24,717 nucleotides of DNA from CAZJYI01 sp964550025. GTDB lineage: Bacteria; Verrucomicrobiota; Kiritimatiellia; UBA8416; CAYOBW01. Below the pieces are notes generated by a model. That model was given only the letters and a program-made list of their open reading frames with translations, searched no databases and was not told where the DNA came from. Where the stretch lies: assembly GCA_964550025.1 (NCBI GenBank), contig CAZJYI010000157.1:1-24717 (forward strand), given 5' to 3'. The translations under genes and the position numbers were made by a program. Position 1 is the first letter of the stretch. Every line of letters starts with the position of its first letter. This document shows positions 15,266 to 24,656 of the stretch, piece by piece.

Positions 15266-18200
15266 ATGAATACACATGGGGGTGGGGTGTGCCCGCGGTT
15301 CACGCTGAGTGCCGCGGCTTTTCTGTGTCTGGCGGCCGTGAGTGCGGGGCAGACGGAGGTCGTGTTGGAGCCGCCCGCGACGGAGACGAACGTACTGAGC
15401 GGCGACATCTACCTCGTTGTCGGGAAGAGCCGCGCGCAGGACGGGGTCGTGACGTTGGCGCCGGAGGGCGGAACCAACGCGTACAGCGGCCGCACCGAGA
15501 TCTACCGCGCGACGCTACGGGCCGACGAGGGCGTCGGGTTGCCGGTCGCCAGTCGCCTGGTGTTCAACTCGAACAACCACACGCAACCCGCCGTGCTGGA
15601 AGGCGAAGGTGCCCTGGTTCGCAACATCGGGCAGGCCACCGGTGAAGTGTACTGGGTCAACGCGGGCGGATTCTCGGCCCACGGCGGGGAGTTTGCCGTC
15701 ACGCTGGAAGCCGGCGCGACGTTGGATTGGGGCGGCGCCACCAACGGCTTCAACGGGAAGTGGCTGATGCTCAACTCGCCCGATGCCGACAGCCGGGTCG
15801 AGTTGACCAACCCCATCGACCTGACGACCGGCGACCGCTACGTGATGGTGTTCGACAACCCCGACACCACGGGTGACGTCGCCGTCCTTTCCGGCGATAT
15901 CACGGGCAGCAACCATGGGACGTGGTTCCGCAAGTATGGGGACGGCGTGCTCTGGTTGACGGGGTCGAATGACTACCACCAGGTGCAGCTGATCTATGGC
16001 GGCGCATTGCGCGTTGATTCCGAGGACGTGTTGTCGACCAATTCAACATTGCGGTTCGAGGAAAGCAACTGGCAGATCCAATCCGTACTGGAGACCGCGG
16101 GCACGCTGACGAAGGACGCGGGCACGGCGATCGAGACCAATGCGATCACCTGGGTGCAGGCCGGCGGGTTCGCGGCCTACGGTGGGCCGCTGAGCGTCAA
16201 TCTCGAAGGCGGCGCGACCCTCGACGTGGGTGTGGCGGACACCGGTTTCAACGGCAGGGTGCTGCAGCTCGGGTCGAAGACGGCCACTGACGTCGTCACG
16301 CTTGAGAACGATCTCGTGATGACAAACCGGGCGTTCCACGTTTGCACGTTCGACAACCCGTATTCCAATACCGACTACGCCGTGTTGGCGGGTGACATCA
16401 GCTACGGGGGGTGGGGTGATCTGTATGCGCGCGGTTGGGGAACGCTCAACATACGCGGCGACAATACGATTCGGCATTTCGGGATCTACGAACAGGCCAT
16501 CGCCCTGGCCAACGGAGTCCACCGTGGCACGGGATACGTATGGACGGAAGCCGGCCACGGCGGCACTCTGGGCGGCACGGGTGTCGTCTTTGCGAGCTGG
16601 GTTGAGATCCGCTCCGGCGGGACGCTGGCGCCCGGAAACGGCGGGGTGGGGACACTGACGCTCAACATGCACTCCTACGAGTTCCAGATGCTGGACGGAT
16701 CGACCTACGAGTGGGAGCTTGGACCGGGCAACGCGCATGACCGTGCCGTGATCGACGGCGATCTCGTTCTGGACACGACGTGGACGCTGAAAATCGTCGA
16801 TGCCGGCGGCGTACCGCGGGCCGGCGACGAATACACGCTCTTCACCTATACCAAAGCGCTTTCCTCCACGACATGGGGGAGCAATCAGCTCGCCAGCGTG
16901 ACGATTGACACGAGCGAGACGGGCTGGGTGGCCGACGGCGCGGCCGTCATGCACGACGCCGTGAACAAACGTGTCTACCTGACCGGCCTCTCTTCCGCAC
17001 TGGACGTGGCCAATACGCAGGCGACGGGTATCACCGACACGACGGCGACACTCGGGGGCACCGTGTCCGGCACGGGCGAGGTGCTTCACGTGTGGGCGTA
17101 CTGGGGCGAGACGGATGGCGGGAGCACTCCCGGCGCCTGGGACCGGGAGGAGTACGTCGGGGCCGTGACCAACGCCGCGGATGCGACGGTCGCGCACGAC
17201 GTTGCCTCGCTCACGACGAACACCGCATACGTCTACACGTTCCGCGCGACGAATGCGACGCACGATCTGTGGGCAACGCCGGCGGGGGCGTTCGTCACGG
17301 CGGGATTGCCGGCGGTTGACGGCGTCGGCGCAACAGACGTCGGGCGGGGCCTGGCCACGCTTGGCGGCCGTTTCCTCGATCACAACCGGGGTGACGTGAC
17401 GATCTGCTGGGGCTTGTCAGATGGTGGCGCGACAACGTCCGGCTGGGAGCACGTCGTCGTCCTTGGGGCAGAGACGGCTGAGACGTTCGAGACGACAGTC
17501 GCGGGGGCGCTCTATCCGCTCACCTACTACTACCGATGCTACGCGACCAACGCTTACGGTGATGACTGGTCGGACACGGCGACCACGTTCTCGGTCGTGC
17601 GCCGTCCCGACAGCGTGCACAGACTGCCGGACCTCGACGGGCTGGTCGTTGCGTACGACGCGGGAGAGGGCGTCACGACCAATGCCGACGGCACGGTTGT
17701 GACCTGGGCCGATCAGTCCGGCAACGGGCATGATGCCGTGGCCGTGCCATACGCGGACGATCCCGTGTTGGCGGCGGGGGAGGTCAACGGGCGGCCGGCG
17801 GTGCAGTTCCGCAAAGCGGACGGCGATGACTACCTGGAGGTAGCCGGCAACTTGTTCACGAAGGAACAGTACATCGTGTGGCGCAGTCCGAACGCCGTGT
17901 TTGACGCCTACGGTACTATCTACGGCAACCGCTACACGCGCAGCTCGTCGTACATCGTGGAGACGGGACAGACCTACTTCCACCGGAACCAGTATCCGGT
18001 TGAAGTGCACAAGAACGGCGCACCGCTTCCGAACCCGTTCAACGTGGGGCCGATGACCGATTACATGGTCATGAAGGTGACGGTGAACGACAACGACACC
18101 TCTTCCAAGGGGCACTGGTTCGGCCGGCAGGACAGCTGGAGCTTCAGCATGGACGTCGCCGAGCTCATCGGGTACGGCCGGGCCCTGTCCGATGGCGAGG

Positions 18201-21200
18201 AGAACCTGTTGGGCGGCTACCTGGCAGCCAAGTATGGTATCGCGTCGTCCTACACCGGCTATGCGGGCAACCCCCTCGGTATTGCCAATGCTCAACCGAC
18301 GGATGTGACGACGGACTCCGCCATGCTCAGCGGCGAGCTGCAGGTGTCGAATGCCGTTTGCGACGTGTGGGTCTACTGGGGGGGCATCGACCACACCACC
18401 AATGCACAGCTCTGGGGCGACAGTGCCTACGTCGGGAGCTTCTCCAACTTCGTCGGCGGCATCCAACACACGGTTAGCGGGCTGGATCCGACCAACTACT
18501 TCGCATTCCGCGCCACGAACGCCTTGGACGACATGTGGGCGGCACCGTCGCAGAGCTTCCTGCCGGTGGTGATCCCGGTCGTGAACAACAGCACGGGTGC
18601 GACGCCGGCGGAGGGATCGGCCACGCTGCGAGGCGAGCTGACGGCCGGCAACAGTGCGGACGTCACGGTTTACTGGGGACGGGCCGACGGCGGCACGAAT
18701 GCCGCGATGTGGGACAGTGCCGTCGTCCTGGACGACACGCTGCAGGGCGAGCTCTCGAGCGTGGTCCAGGCCGGCTACGGGGTGACATACTACTACCGCT
18801 GTTACGCAACAAACGCAGCAGGCGTCGACTGGGCCGATGCGACGGAGACGTTCACAACGGCCAGACCGTGGACTCACTACCGCGCCGGTCTGCTGGGCGG
18901 GACGCTGGGCGGCTGGAATACGACCGGTGCGAATCCGGGCACGACCGGTTACCTCGGCCCGCACACGGGCGCCACGCAGACCAGGCCGCCGTGGGCGGAC
19001 AACATTACCTGGGTGTACACGGGCGAGGTCTATTTCAATGGCGGCACCTATCACTGGGCCGAGCACATTGATGACCGCGCGATGTTGGCCATCGACGGTA
19101 TGACATACATTCTCAACACCGCCTGGAACGTTCCTACCAGGTCCGGTCCGATCGCGAAGCCGTCGGGGTGGTATCCCATTGACATCCGCTTCAGCAACGG
19201 CGCTGGCGGCTGTGGACCCGTCGCCGGGTACGGTTGGACGGCGACAAAGGGGTTCGGCTACAACATCGACGGCAACGATACGACCGATGGCAGCGATTAT
19301 ACCTATCCCGAGGATCCCGGCGACGCGACGCTCTTTCGGCACATTCCCCCCGGTTGGGGTGGCGAGGCCGTACCGCCCGAGTTGGCGACTGTGGCGCCGA
19401 CTGACATTACCCCGTCCACGGCGACGCTCAACGGCAGGCTCGAAGGCGACGACTGGTTCTTCGATGTTGTGGTGTGCTGGGGCGAGACGGACGGCGGTAC
19501 CACGGTCGGGGGCTGGGATCACAACGAGTCCCTCGGCTCCTTCACGAACTACGAAGGTGACCTGAGCTTCGCCGCGTCGGGTCTGAACAGCGGAACGGCC
19601 TATTACTACACCTTCCATGCGACGAACGACATGACGAACCTGTGGGCTTCGCCGGCTATGATGTTCAGCGCCATGTCGGCGCCGCAGGTAGCGACGCTGG
19701 CGGCGGCCGGCGTGAGCAATGCATCCGCGACGTTGCGCGGGCAGCTCCTGTCGGGTGGCGCCGGTGAAGCGACGATGTACTGGGGGTTGAGCGACGGCGG
19801 AACGAACGCCGGGTCGTGGCCGCACGCAACCCCCGTCGGCACGGTGCTTGACGGGGAGTTCGCTACGTCCGTCTCCGTTCGGGCCGGCGGCACGTACTAC
19901 TGCCGCGCCTACGTGACGAATGCCGTCGGGGCGGACTGGGCCGACAGCAGTGAGAGCTTTGCCACGCCGTCCGCGAGCGTATCGTTGAACGTGGCGATCG
20001 CGGGCGTAGAGCCGCTGGACGTTCCCGGGTGCATCCTCTGGCTGGATGCGGGAGACGTGGATGGCGACGGAACCCCCGCCACTGACCCGCCCGCGGGTTC
20101 CACCATCACGAGTTGGACGGACCTGTCCGGCGTCGGGCATGACGCGGACAATTACCAGGGCGACCCGAGCTTCGTTGCGGCCGGTCTCAACGGCAGGCCC
20201 GTTATCAGCTTCGACGGCAACGGTAACGACCACCTCTTCACGAGTCACGATTTCCGGTATGTGACGGAGTACAGCGTCTTCCTGGTTGCCCGATACACGG
20301 GGGGCGACAACGAGCGTGTGTTGAGCTCGAAGGATGTGAACTGGCTCTTTGGCTACCACGGCAACCTCGATGAGAGATTCTACGCCAACGGATGGATTGC
20401 GACTACGGGCAGCGCCAACACCAACTGGCACGTCCATGCCGGTACGATGAGTGATGACCCCAACCCGCGCGGGGCGCTCTGGAAAGACGGTGCACGAATC
20501 ACGTACAACCATGGCGGCTCGAGCGACACGGACTACAAGCCGGGACGCCTGTCGATCGGGGGCCACAACACGACCGAGTTCTCGAAGTGCGAAGTGGCCG
20601 AGGTCCTCTTCTACGAGCGCGAGCTGTCCCAGGACGAAGTCGCTGAGATCGGGAGCTACCTTGCCCGCAAGCATGGCGTGTCTGCAACGTACGCCCCAAG
20701 CCTGATTCGCGAAGCGGGTGGAACGGCCGTCATCACGGCGGCCCTGGACGTCCCGGCGGTTGCGGATGTCACCGTTGACCTGGCGCTGACGGGATCCGGA
20801 GCCATGGGCCTCCTGCACAAGGGGTACCACATCGCGCCCGATGCGCTGATGAACATCCACAACAACGGCGGCATCATGACGGAGACGCCGCACGGCGTCA
20901 CCGTGTTGACGGATGGGCCCGGCGGGCGTGGGTTGGACTTCGACAGCGACGCCGACTTCATCTACACCGGCGCCGTCAATGCCGGCGACTACTACATGAA
21001 CCTGTTCCTGGGGCACTTCCACGCGACCGAGACCGGCGACTACCAATTCCGCAATGGCGGGGACGACGACCGCTGCGGCATCTGGCTCGACCTGGACCGC
21101 GACGGCGTATTCGAGGCCCCGGCCGGACACGGCAACGGCGAGAGCATCTCCTGGGAGGACGGCGGGGGGAAGAGCCGATACCTCTACGCGGGGAACAGCT

Positions 21201-24200
21201 ACCTGTTTGCCGTCACGCACGGGGAACTCACCAGCGCGTCACGGGTGGATGTCCGCTTCAAGAGGCCGTCCATGGCGGCGGAGGCGATCATCAACCCCGG
21301 CGACCCTGCGCAGCGAGGACTGTGGACCTACACCCAGTCCGTGCCCGGCTACGGGACCGACTATACCTCAACGCCGGTCACGGTGGTCATTCCCGCCGGC
21401 AGCCTGTCCGCCGAGGTCGTCCTGACGGCCATCGATGACGTTGAACAGGAGGAAGATGAAGGGATCACGGCGGCTATCGATACGGTTGTCAACGCGGAGA
21501 CCGGCATGCCGGACCGCGTGGCCGCGACCTTGAGCAGTGACGACCCGCTGATCACGAACGGGGACGGAGCGACGGGTGTCGGCGGGCCGTCGGCTACGCT
21601 CAATGGCGTACTTTCGATGGGCGACAGCGCTTCGGTGTCGGTCTATTGGGGCGACAACGACGGCGGAACGGATACCTCGAATTGGGACACGGCAATCGGC
21701 ATCGGCCACACCGTCGAGGACGCGCGTTTCTCGACCGAGCTCACGGGCCTGCTTGCCGGCGCGACGTACTACTATCGCTGCTATGCCACCAACGGCAGTT
21801 TGTTGGCGGAAGACTGGGCCGATGAGAGTTCGAGCTTCACCATGCCGTTGGCAGGGATCTCCGTTTCGGATGTCGCCGTCATGGAGGGTGATGCCGGTAC
21901 GGTCGATGCGGTGTTCGCGGTGACGCTGACCGCGACAGGTGTCGCCGACGCTGTCGTCAGTTTCTCCACGGATGGCGGCACGGCCACGGCGGGGGCGGAC
22001 TACGTGGCGACCAACGGCACGCTGAGAATCCCGGCCGGGCAGACCTCGGGGCAGATTGTCGTGCGCGTTAATGGCGACACACTGTTCGAGCATCCGCCGG
22101 AGACGTTCGCCCTTACGCTCAGCAATCCGAGCGGGTGCGAATTGGCCGATGCGACGGCGACGGGCACGATTGGCGACGACGACGCGCGTCGGCATTTGGC
22201 CGACTGGCTCTATCGCATGAAGATCGAGTTCAGCGGGTACGCGGGGTCGGAGACGCTGACCAATTGGCCTGCGCTGGTGCGGCTTGACGCGGGTATCGCC
22301 AATTTCGACTACACGGCTTTTGCGTCTACAACGGGAGGCGACCTGCGGTTCGCGAGCGCTGACGAAAGCGTGCTTTTGAGCTACGAAATCGAGAGATGGG
22401 ACACGAACGGCGAATCCGTGGTGTGGGTGCGCGTCCCCGAGCTGCCCGCGAGTGGAACACACATCTGGGCCTATTGGGGCAACGCGGATGAGACCGCGGT
22501 CCCTCTCTACACGACGGACGGGTCGACCTGGAGCGAGGGCTACCGGGTGGTGCAGCATCTGGCGGACGTGAGCGGGACGACGGCGACCGATTCTTCGCCT
22601 GACAGGCGAAGCTGTACGCTGGTCGGCTCGGGCATGTGGGGAGCGACCGGCAGCATCGCGTCCGCTTTCCGGTTCACGGGCAACGACAACGACCGCTTCG
22701 AGCTGACGGCGGCGGGCTACGTGGACTTGTCGGGCGGCGAGTGGAGCGGTGGCGCCTGGTTCCGGAATCTCAACACGAATTCACATGACACGCTGTTCCG
22801 TTCCGAGGCCGCCGCCGGCAGCGACCATCAGATCATCATATGGACCGGCGGCAACGACCTCGGAAGTTACGACGGGGCGTTTCGCGACAGCGGCGGGGAC
22901 CTGGATCGCTCACTCACGGGTTGGCACCACGTGATGGGCGTTGGAGTCGGTACCGTGACCAGGTTCTATGTGGACGGGGTCCACGTGGGAGACGCGCCGA
23001 CGAAAGCCGTGTCGGATATCCGGTCGATCGGCAATCACTGGGGCGGCGGTCAGAAATGGTCGGAGTACCTCGATGAAGTGCGAATCTCCGACGTGGCGCG
23101 TTCGGCGGATTGGGTCCTCGCGAGCTACTCCAACCAGGTGCCCGGATCGACATTCAGCATGTATACCGCCGGCGGAAGACCGAACATCGAAATCGTGGAT
23201 GGCGCCACGGGTATTGACGCGAGCTCGGCGACGCTGACGGCCACTTTGACGACGACCGGAACGGCCGCTACGACCGTGTGGGCCTATTGGGGCGAGAGCA
23301 ATGGTGGCGAGAACGCGTCCCTGTGGAGCATTGGCGTCTCTCTCGGTGTCGCTACGCAGGCGCTTCCCGCGGCCCTCAGCACCAATGTGACCGGACTGAC
23401 CGGAAGTACGCACTACTATTACGCCTACATGGCGAGCAACGCGCATGCGACCTCCTGGGCGGCCGCCGACTTCTATACCCACGGTCTGCCTGCCATCGAC
23501 AACGGGCAGGGCGCGACTCCCACGGCGGGCTACGCGACGCTGAGCGGTAATCTGCTGTCGACCGGCGGCGTGGAGACCACCGTCTATACCTACTGGGGCG
23601 AGAGCGACGGCGGCACGAACGGTGCGAGCTGGGACCGGATCATCACCAACGGGGTGCTCGCGGAGGGGGCCTTCTCGGCCGACACGCCCCACACGTTGCT
23701 GGTCGGGCGCACGTACTACTACCGTTGCCGCGCAGAAAACGCGAATGGTCCCGCGTGGGCCGGTACGACCGAGAGTTTCGCGGCCGCCGACCTGCACGGC
23801 GAGGGCTATCGTCTCAAGATTGACTTCGACGGCTACACCGGCAGCGAGACGCTGACCAACTTCCCGGCGCTGGTGACGCTGAACGAGGACGTCGACGGTT
23901 TCAGCTACAACGGTTTCCTCTCTTCGGAAGGGCACGACCTGCGCTTCTGGGACGCCGCCCTGGCGCGTGAGCTCAACTACGAGATTGAGCGGTGGAGCCC
24001 GGACGTGGAGTTCAATCCCGCCGGTATTCCGAATTGCGCGTTTTGGCTGGATGCCGACGACGCGGGCAGTTTCACGCTTGAATCAGGCAGCAACGTGAAG
24101 GCGTGGAGAGACAAGTCGCCAAACGTCAACCGGGCTACGCGGCATGACCACGCCACGCCGGCTGCGATTCAGCGTATGACAGGGGTGTTGAACGGGCGCG

Positions 24201-24526
24201 CGGTGGTGCGGTTTGCACCTGACGGCGGCAACAACGACATCCTGAACCTGCTTGAAGACGTTATGCTCGACACGGGCCCGGGCGGGTCCGGTCTCAGTGC
24301 GTTTGTTGTGGGGCGTACGACCGACAGCAGCGGTCAGGATACCGTGATGTCCGGGCCGGGCAACTACCAGTTCTTCCGGCAGAACGACGCCCGCATGCAT
24401 TTCTACAATGGCACCGGCGGCGATCCCTACCTGGACGGGCAACCTTTGACGACATGGCGCGTGCAGTACCTCGAGGAGGACTTCGATGCCTTGCCGAGAC
24501 TGAGGCTTCCAGGGGTCAGCCCTTGA
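15266..24526 (+). CDS. giant mosaic secreted/surface protein (beta-strand repeats, Fn3-like pairs, LamG-like, PA14, Calx-beta, DUF2341), 3' end disrupted
   Basis: The frame codes for 3086 residues. A signal peptide (RFTLSAAAFLCLAAVSAGQ) is followed by autotransporter-associated beta-strand repeats to about 560, ending in GGTLAPGNGGVGTLTLN. Modules after that: Fn3-like pair (YWG at 612, 714); ConA/LamG-like (786-996, WADQSGNGHDA); pair (1037, 1136); PA14-like (1202-1345, HIDDRAMLAIDG); pair (1404, 1505); LamG-like (1586-1809, WTDLSGVGHDA); Calx-beta with a nested PA14-like insert (1812-2089); single Fn3-like (2127); Calx-beta (2197-2307); DUF2341 (2314-2405); LamG (2409-2634); pair (2674, 2776); shortened DUF2341 (2847-2910); LamG-like (2912 to about 3065). 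The frame then stops at a TGA inside an inverted-repeat element, and no C-terminal sorting signal (PEP-CTERM, T9SS, LPXTG) is present. It is probably an adhesin or glycan-binding surface protein, truncated at its C-terminus. No catalytic domain was recognised. Confidence 0.88.
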   Translation: MNTHGGGVCPRFTLSAAAFLCLAAVSAGQTEVVLEPPATETNVLSGDIYLVVGKSRAQDGVVTLAPEGGTNAYSGRTEIYRATLRADEGVGLPVASRLVFNSNNHTQPAVLEGEGALVRNIGQATGEVYWVNAGGFSAHGGEFAVTLEAGATLDWGGATNGFNGKWLMLNSPDADSRVELTNPIDLTTGDRYVMVFDNPDTTGDVAVLSGDITGSNHGTWFRKYGDGVLWLTGSNDYHQVQLIYGGALRVDSEDVLSTNSTLRFEESNWQIQSVLETAGTLTKDAGTAIETNAITWVQAGGFAAYGGPLSVNLEGGATLDVGVADTGFNGRVLQLGSKTATDVVTLENDLVMTNRAFHVCTFDNPYSNTDYAVLAGDISYGGWGDLYARGWGTLNIRGDNTIRHFGIYEQAIALANGVHRGTGYVWTEAGHGGTLGGTGVVFASWVEIRSGGTLAPGNGGVGTLTLNMHSYEFQMLDGSTYEWELGPGNAHDRAVIDGDLVLDTTWTLKIVDAGGVPRAGDEYTLFTYTKALSSTTWGSNQLASVTIDTSETGWVADGAAVMHDAVNKRVYLTGLSSALDVANTQATGITDTTATLGGTVSGTGEVLHVWAYWGETDGGSTPGAWDREEYVGAVTNAADATVAHDVASLTTNTAYVYTFRATNATHDLWATPAGAFVTAGLPAVDGVGATDVGRGLATLGGRFLDHNRGDVTICWGLSDGGATTSGWEHVVVLGAETAETFETTVAGALYPLTYYYRCYATNAYGDDWSDTATTFSVVRRPDSVHRLPDLDGLVVAYDAGEGVTTNADGTVVTWADQSGNGHDAVAVPYADDPVLAAGEVNGRPAVQFRKADGDDYLEVAGNLFTKEQYIVWRSPNAVFDAYGTIYGNRYTRSSSYIVETGQTYFHRNQYPVEVHKNGAPLPNPFNVGPMTDYMVMKVTVNDNDTSSKGHWFGRQDSWSFSMDVAELIGYGRALSDGEENLLGGYLAAKYGIASSYTGYAGNPLGIANAQPTDVTTDSAMLSGELQVSNAVCDVWVYWGGIDHTTNAQLWGDSAYVGSFSNFVGGIQHTVSGLDPTNYFAFRATNALDDMWAAPSQSFLPVVIPVVNNSTGATPAEGSATLRGELTAGNSADVTVYWGRADGGTNAAMWDSAVVLDDTLQGELSSVVQAGYGVTYYYRCYATNAAGVDWADATETFTTARPWTHYRAGLLGGTLGGWNTTGANPGTTGYLGPHTGATQTRPPWADNITWVYTGEVYFNGGTYHWAEHIDDRAMLAIDGMTYILNTAWNVPTRSGPIAKPSGWYPIDIRFSNGAGGCGPVAGYGWTATKGFGYNIDGNDTTDGSDYTYPEDPGDATLFRHIPPGWGGEAVPPELATVAPTDITPSTATLNGRLEGDDWFFDVVVCWGETDGGTTVGGWDHNESLGSFTNYEGDLSFAASGLNSGTAYYYTFHATNDMTNLWASPAMMFSAMSAPQVATLAAAGVSNASATLRGQLLSGGAGEATMYWGLSDGGTNAGSWPHATPVGTVLDGEFATSVSVRAGGTYYCRAYVTNAVGADWADSSESFATPSASVSLNVAIAGVEPLDVPGCILWLDAGDVDGDGTPATDPPAGSTITSWTDLSGVGHDADNYQGDPSFVAAGLNGRPVISFDGNGNDHLFTSHDFRYVTEYSVFLVARYTGGDNERVLSSKDVNWLFGYHGNLDERFYANGWIATTGSANTNWHVHAGTMSDDPNPRGALWKDGARITYNHGGSSDTDYKPGRLSIGGHNTTEFSKCEVAEVLFYERELSQDEVAEIGSYLARKHGVSATYAPSLIREAGGTAVITAALDVPAVADVTVDLALTGSGAMGLLHKGYHIAPDALMNIHNNGGIMTETPHGVTVLTDGPGGRGLDFDSDADFIYTGAVNAGDYYMNLFLGHFHATETGDYQFRNGGDDDRCGIWLDLDRDGVFEAPAGHGNGESISWEDGGGKSRYLYAGNSYLFAVTHGELTSASRVDVRFKRPSMAAEAIINPGDPAQRGLWTYTQSVPGYGTDYTSTPVTVVIPAGSLSAEVVLTAIDDVEQEEDEGITAAIDTVVNAETGMPDRVAATLSSDDPLITNGDGATGVGGPSATLNGVLSMGDSASVSVYWGDNDGGTDTSNWDTAIGIGHTVEDARFSTELTGLLAGATYYYRCYATNGSLLAEDWADESSSFTMPLAGISVSDVAVMEGDAGTVDAVFAVTLTATGVADAVVSFSTDGGTATAGADYVATNGTLRIPAGQTSGQIVVRVNGDTLFEHPPETFALTLSNPSGCELADATATGTIGDDDARRHLADWLYRMKIEFSGYAGSETLTNWPALVRLDAGIANFDYTAFASTTGGDLRFASADESVLLSYEIERWDTNGESVVWVRVPELPASGTHIWAYWGNADETAVPLYTTDGSTWSEGYRVVQHLADVSGTTATDSSPDRRSCTLVGSGMWGATGSIASAFRFTGNDNDRFELTAAGYVDLSGGEWSGGAWFRNLNTNSHDTLFRSEAAAGSDHQIIIWTGGNDLGSYDGAFRDSGGDLDRSLTGWHHVMGVGVGTVTRFYVDGVHVGDAPTKAVSDIRSIGNHWGGGQKWSEYLDEVRISDVARSADWVLASYSNQVPGSTFSMYTAGGRPNIEIVDGATGIDASSATLTATLTTTGTAATTVWAYWGESNGGENASLWSIGVSLGVATQALPAALSTNVTGLTGSTHYYYAYMASNAHATSWAAADFYTHGLPAIDNGQGATPTAGYATLSGNLLSTGGVETTVYTYWGESDGGTNGASWDRIITNGVLAEGAFSADTPHTLLVGRTYYYRCRAENANGPAWAGTTESFAAADLHGEGYRLKIDFDGYTGSETLTNFPALVTLNEDVDGFSYNGFLSSEGHDLRFWDAALARELNYEIERWSPDVEFNPAGIPNCAFWLDADDAGSFTLESGSNVKAWRDKSPNVNRATRHDHATPAAIQRMTGVLNGRAVVRFAPDGGNNDILNLLEDVMLDTGPGGSGLSAFVVGRTTDSSGQDTVMSGPGNYQFFRQNDARMHFYNGTGGDPYLDGQPLTTWRVQYLEEDFDALPRLRLPGVSP
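15599..16415 (+). repeat. two tandem copies of a beta-strand module in the giant protein
   Basis: Copy 1 (from about 15599) reads WVNAGGFSAHGGEFAVTLEA then GATLDWGG, FNGKWLML and VFDNPDTTGDVAVLSGDI. Copy 2 (from about 16091) reads WVQAGGFAAYGGPLSVNLEG then GATLDVGV, FNGRVLQL and TFDNPYSNTDYAVLAGDI. They are about 160 residues apart and belong to the autotransporter-associated beta-strand type. Confidence 0.75.
20700..21540 (+). other. Calx-beta domain split by a nested PA14-like module
   Basis: LIREAGGTAVITAALDVPAV (from about 20700) is the first part of a Calx-beta fold. The second part, YGTDYTSTPVTVVIPAGSLS then IDDVEQEEDEGITAAID, resumes near 21350. Between them (about 20808-21335) lies a PA14-like module (TGDYQFRNGGDDDRCGIWLD, LYAGNSYLFAVTHGE). 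The intact Calx-beta at 21855-22185 serves as an internal reference for where the fold should continue. Confidence 0.6.
22593..22611. repeat. 8-bp perfect hairpin inside the giant gene
   Basis: CTTCGCCT-GAC-AGGCGAAG can form a stem-loop in the coding region for SPDRRS, at the start of the third LamG domain. It resembles REP-type hairpins but is short enough to be chance. Confidence 0.4.
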
Positions 24527-24656
24527 ATTAGAAGATAACGCCAGAGGCGGAGTTGATTGCCGAACCCCGAGACCACGCCAGAGAGAACGGAACGGAGGGC
24601 TGTATCGAAAGCCTGCTGACAAGGACAACTAACTTTTAATTCAAGGTCCGACCCCT
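24511..24656. mobile_element. 146-bp inverted-repeat element (MITE-like) ending the giant ORF
   Basis: The left end AGGGGTCAGCCCTTGAATTA (24511-24530) and the right end TAATTCAAGGTCCGACCCCT (24637-24656) are inverted copies matching at 18 of 20 positions. The interior encodes nothing recognisable. Ends of the form GGGGTCAGGTCTTGAATT are ones I recall beside REP-associated (Y1/RAYT) transposase genes; this is memory, not a search. No clear target-site duplication is visible. The TGA stop of the giant ORF lies in the left end. Confidence 0.7.

Larger units (their letters stand above)
17030..23795 (+). repeat. nine Fn3-like YWG(x)xDGG repeats in two alternating types
   Basis: The Trp-Gly motif starts at nt 17099, 17405, 18374, 18671, 19475, 19778, 21644, 23285 and 23591. 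Type A copies (first of each pair) end in a line like YTFRATNATHDLWATP. Type B copies (second of each pair) end in a line like YYYRCYATNAYGDDWSD. Within a pair the motifs are 99-102 residues apart. The copy at 21644 is type B without a type A partner. Confidence 0.8.

Noticed and set aside
17417..21220. 1267-codon open frame on the minus strand
   Set aside because: It lies entirely antisense to the giant gene. The translation is Arg/Val/His-rich, without domain order, and is the expected shadow of a GC-rich repetitive coding strand.
17030..23795. CRISPR-like or DNA-level tandem repeat array
   Set aside because: The repeats are protein-level domains with diverged DNA, uneven spacing and an unbroken reading frame.
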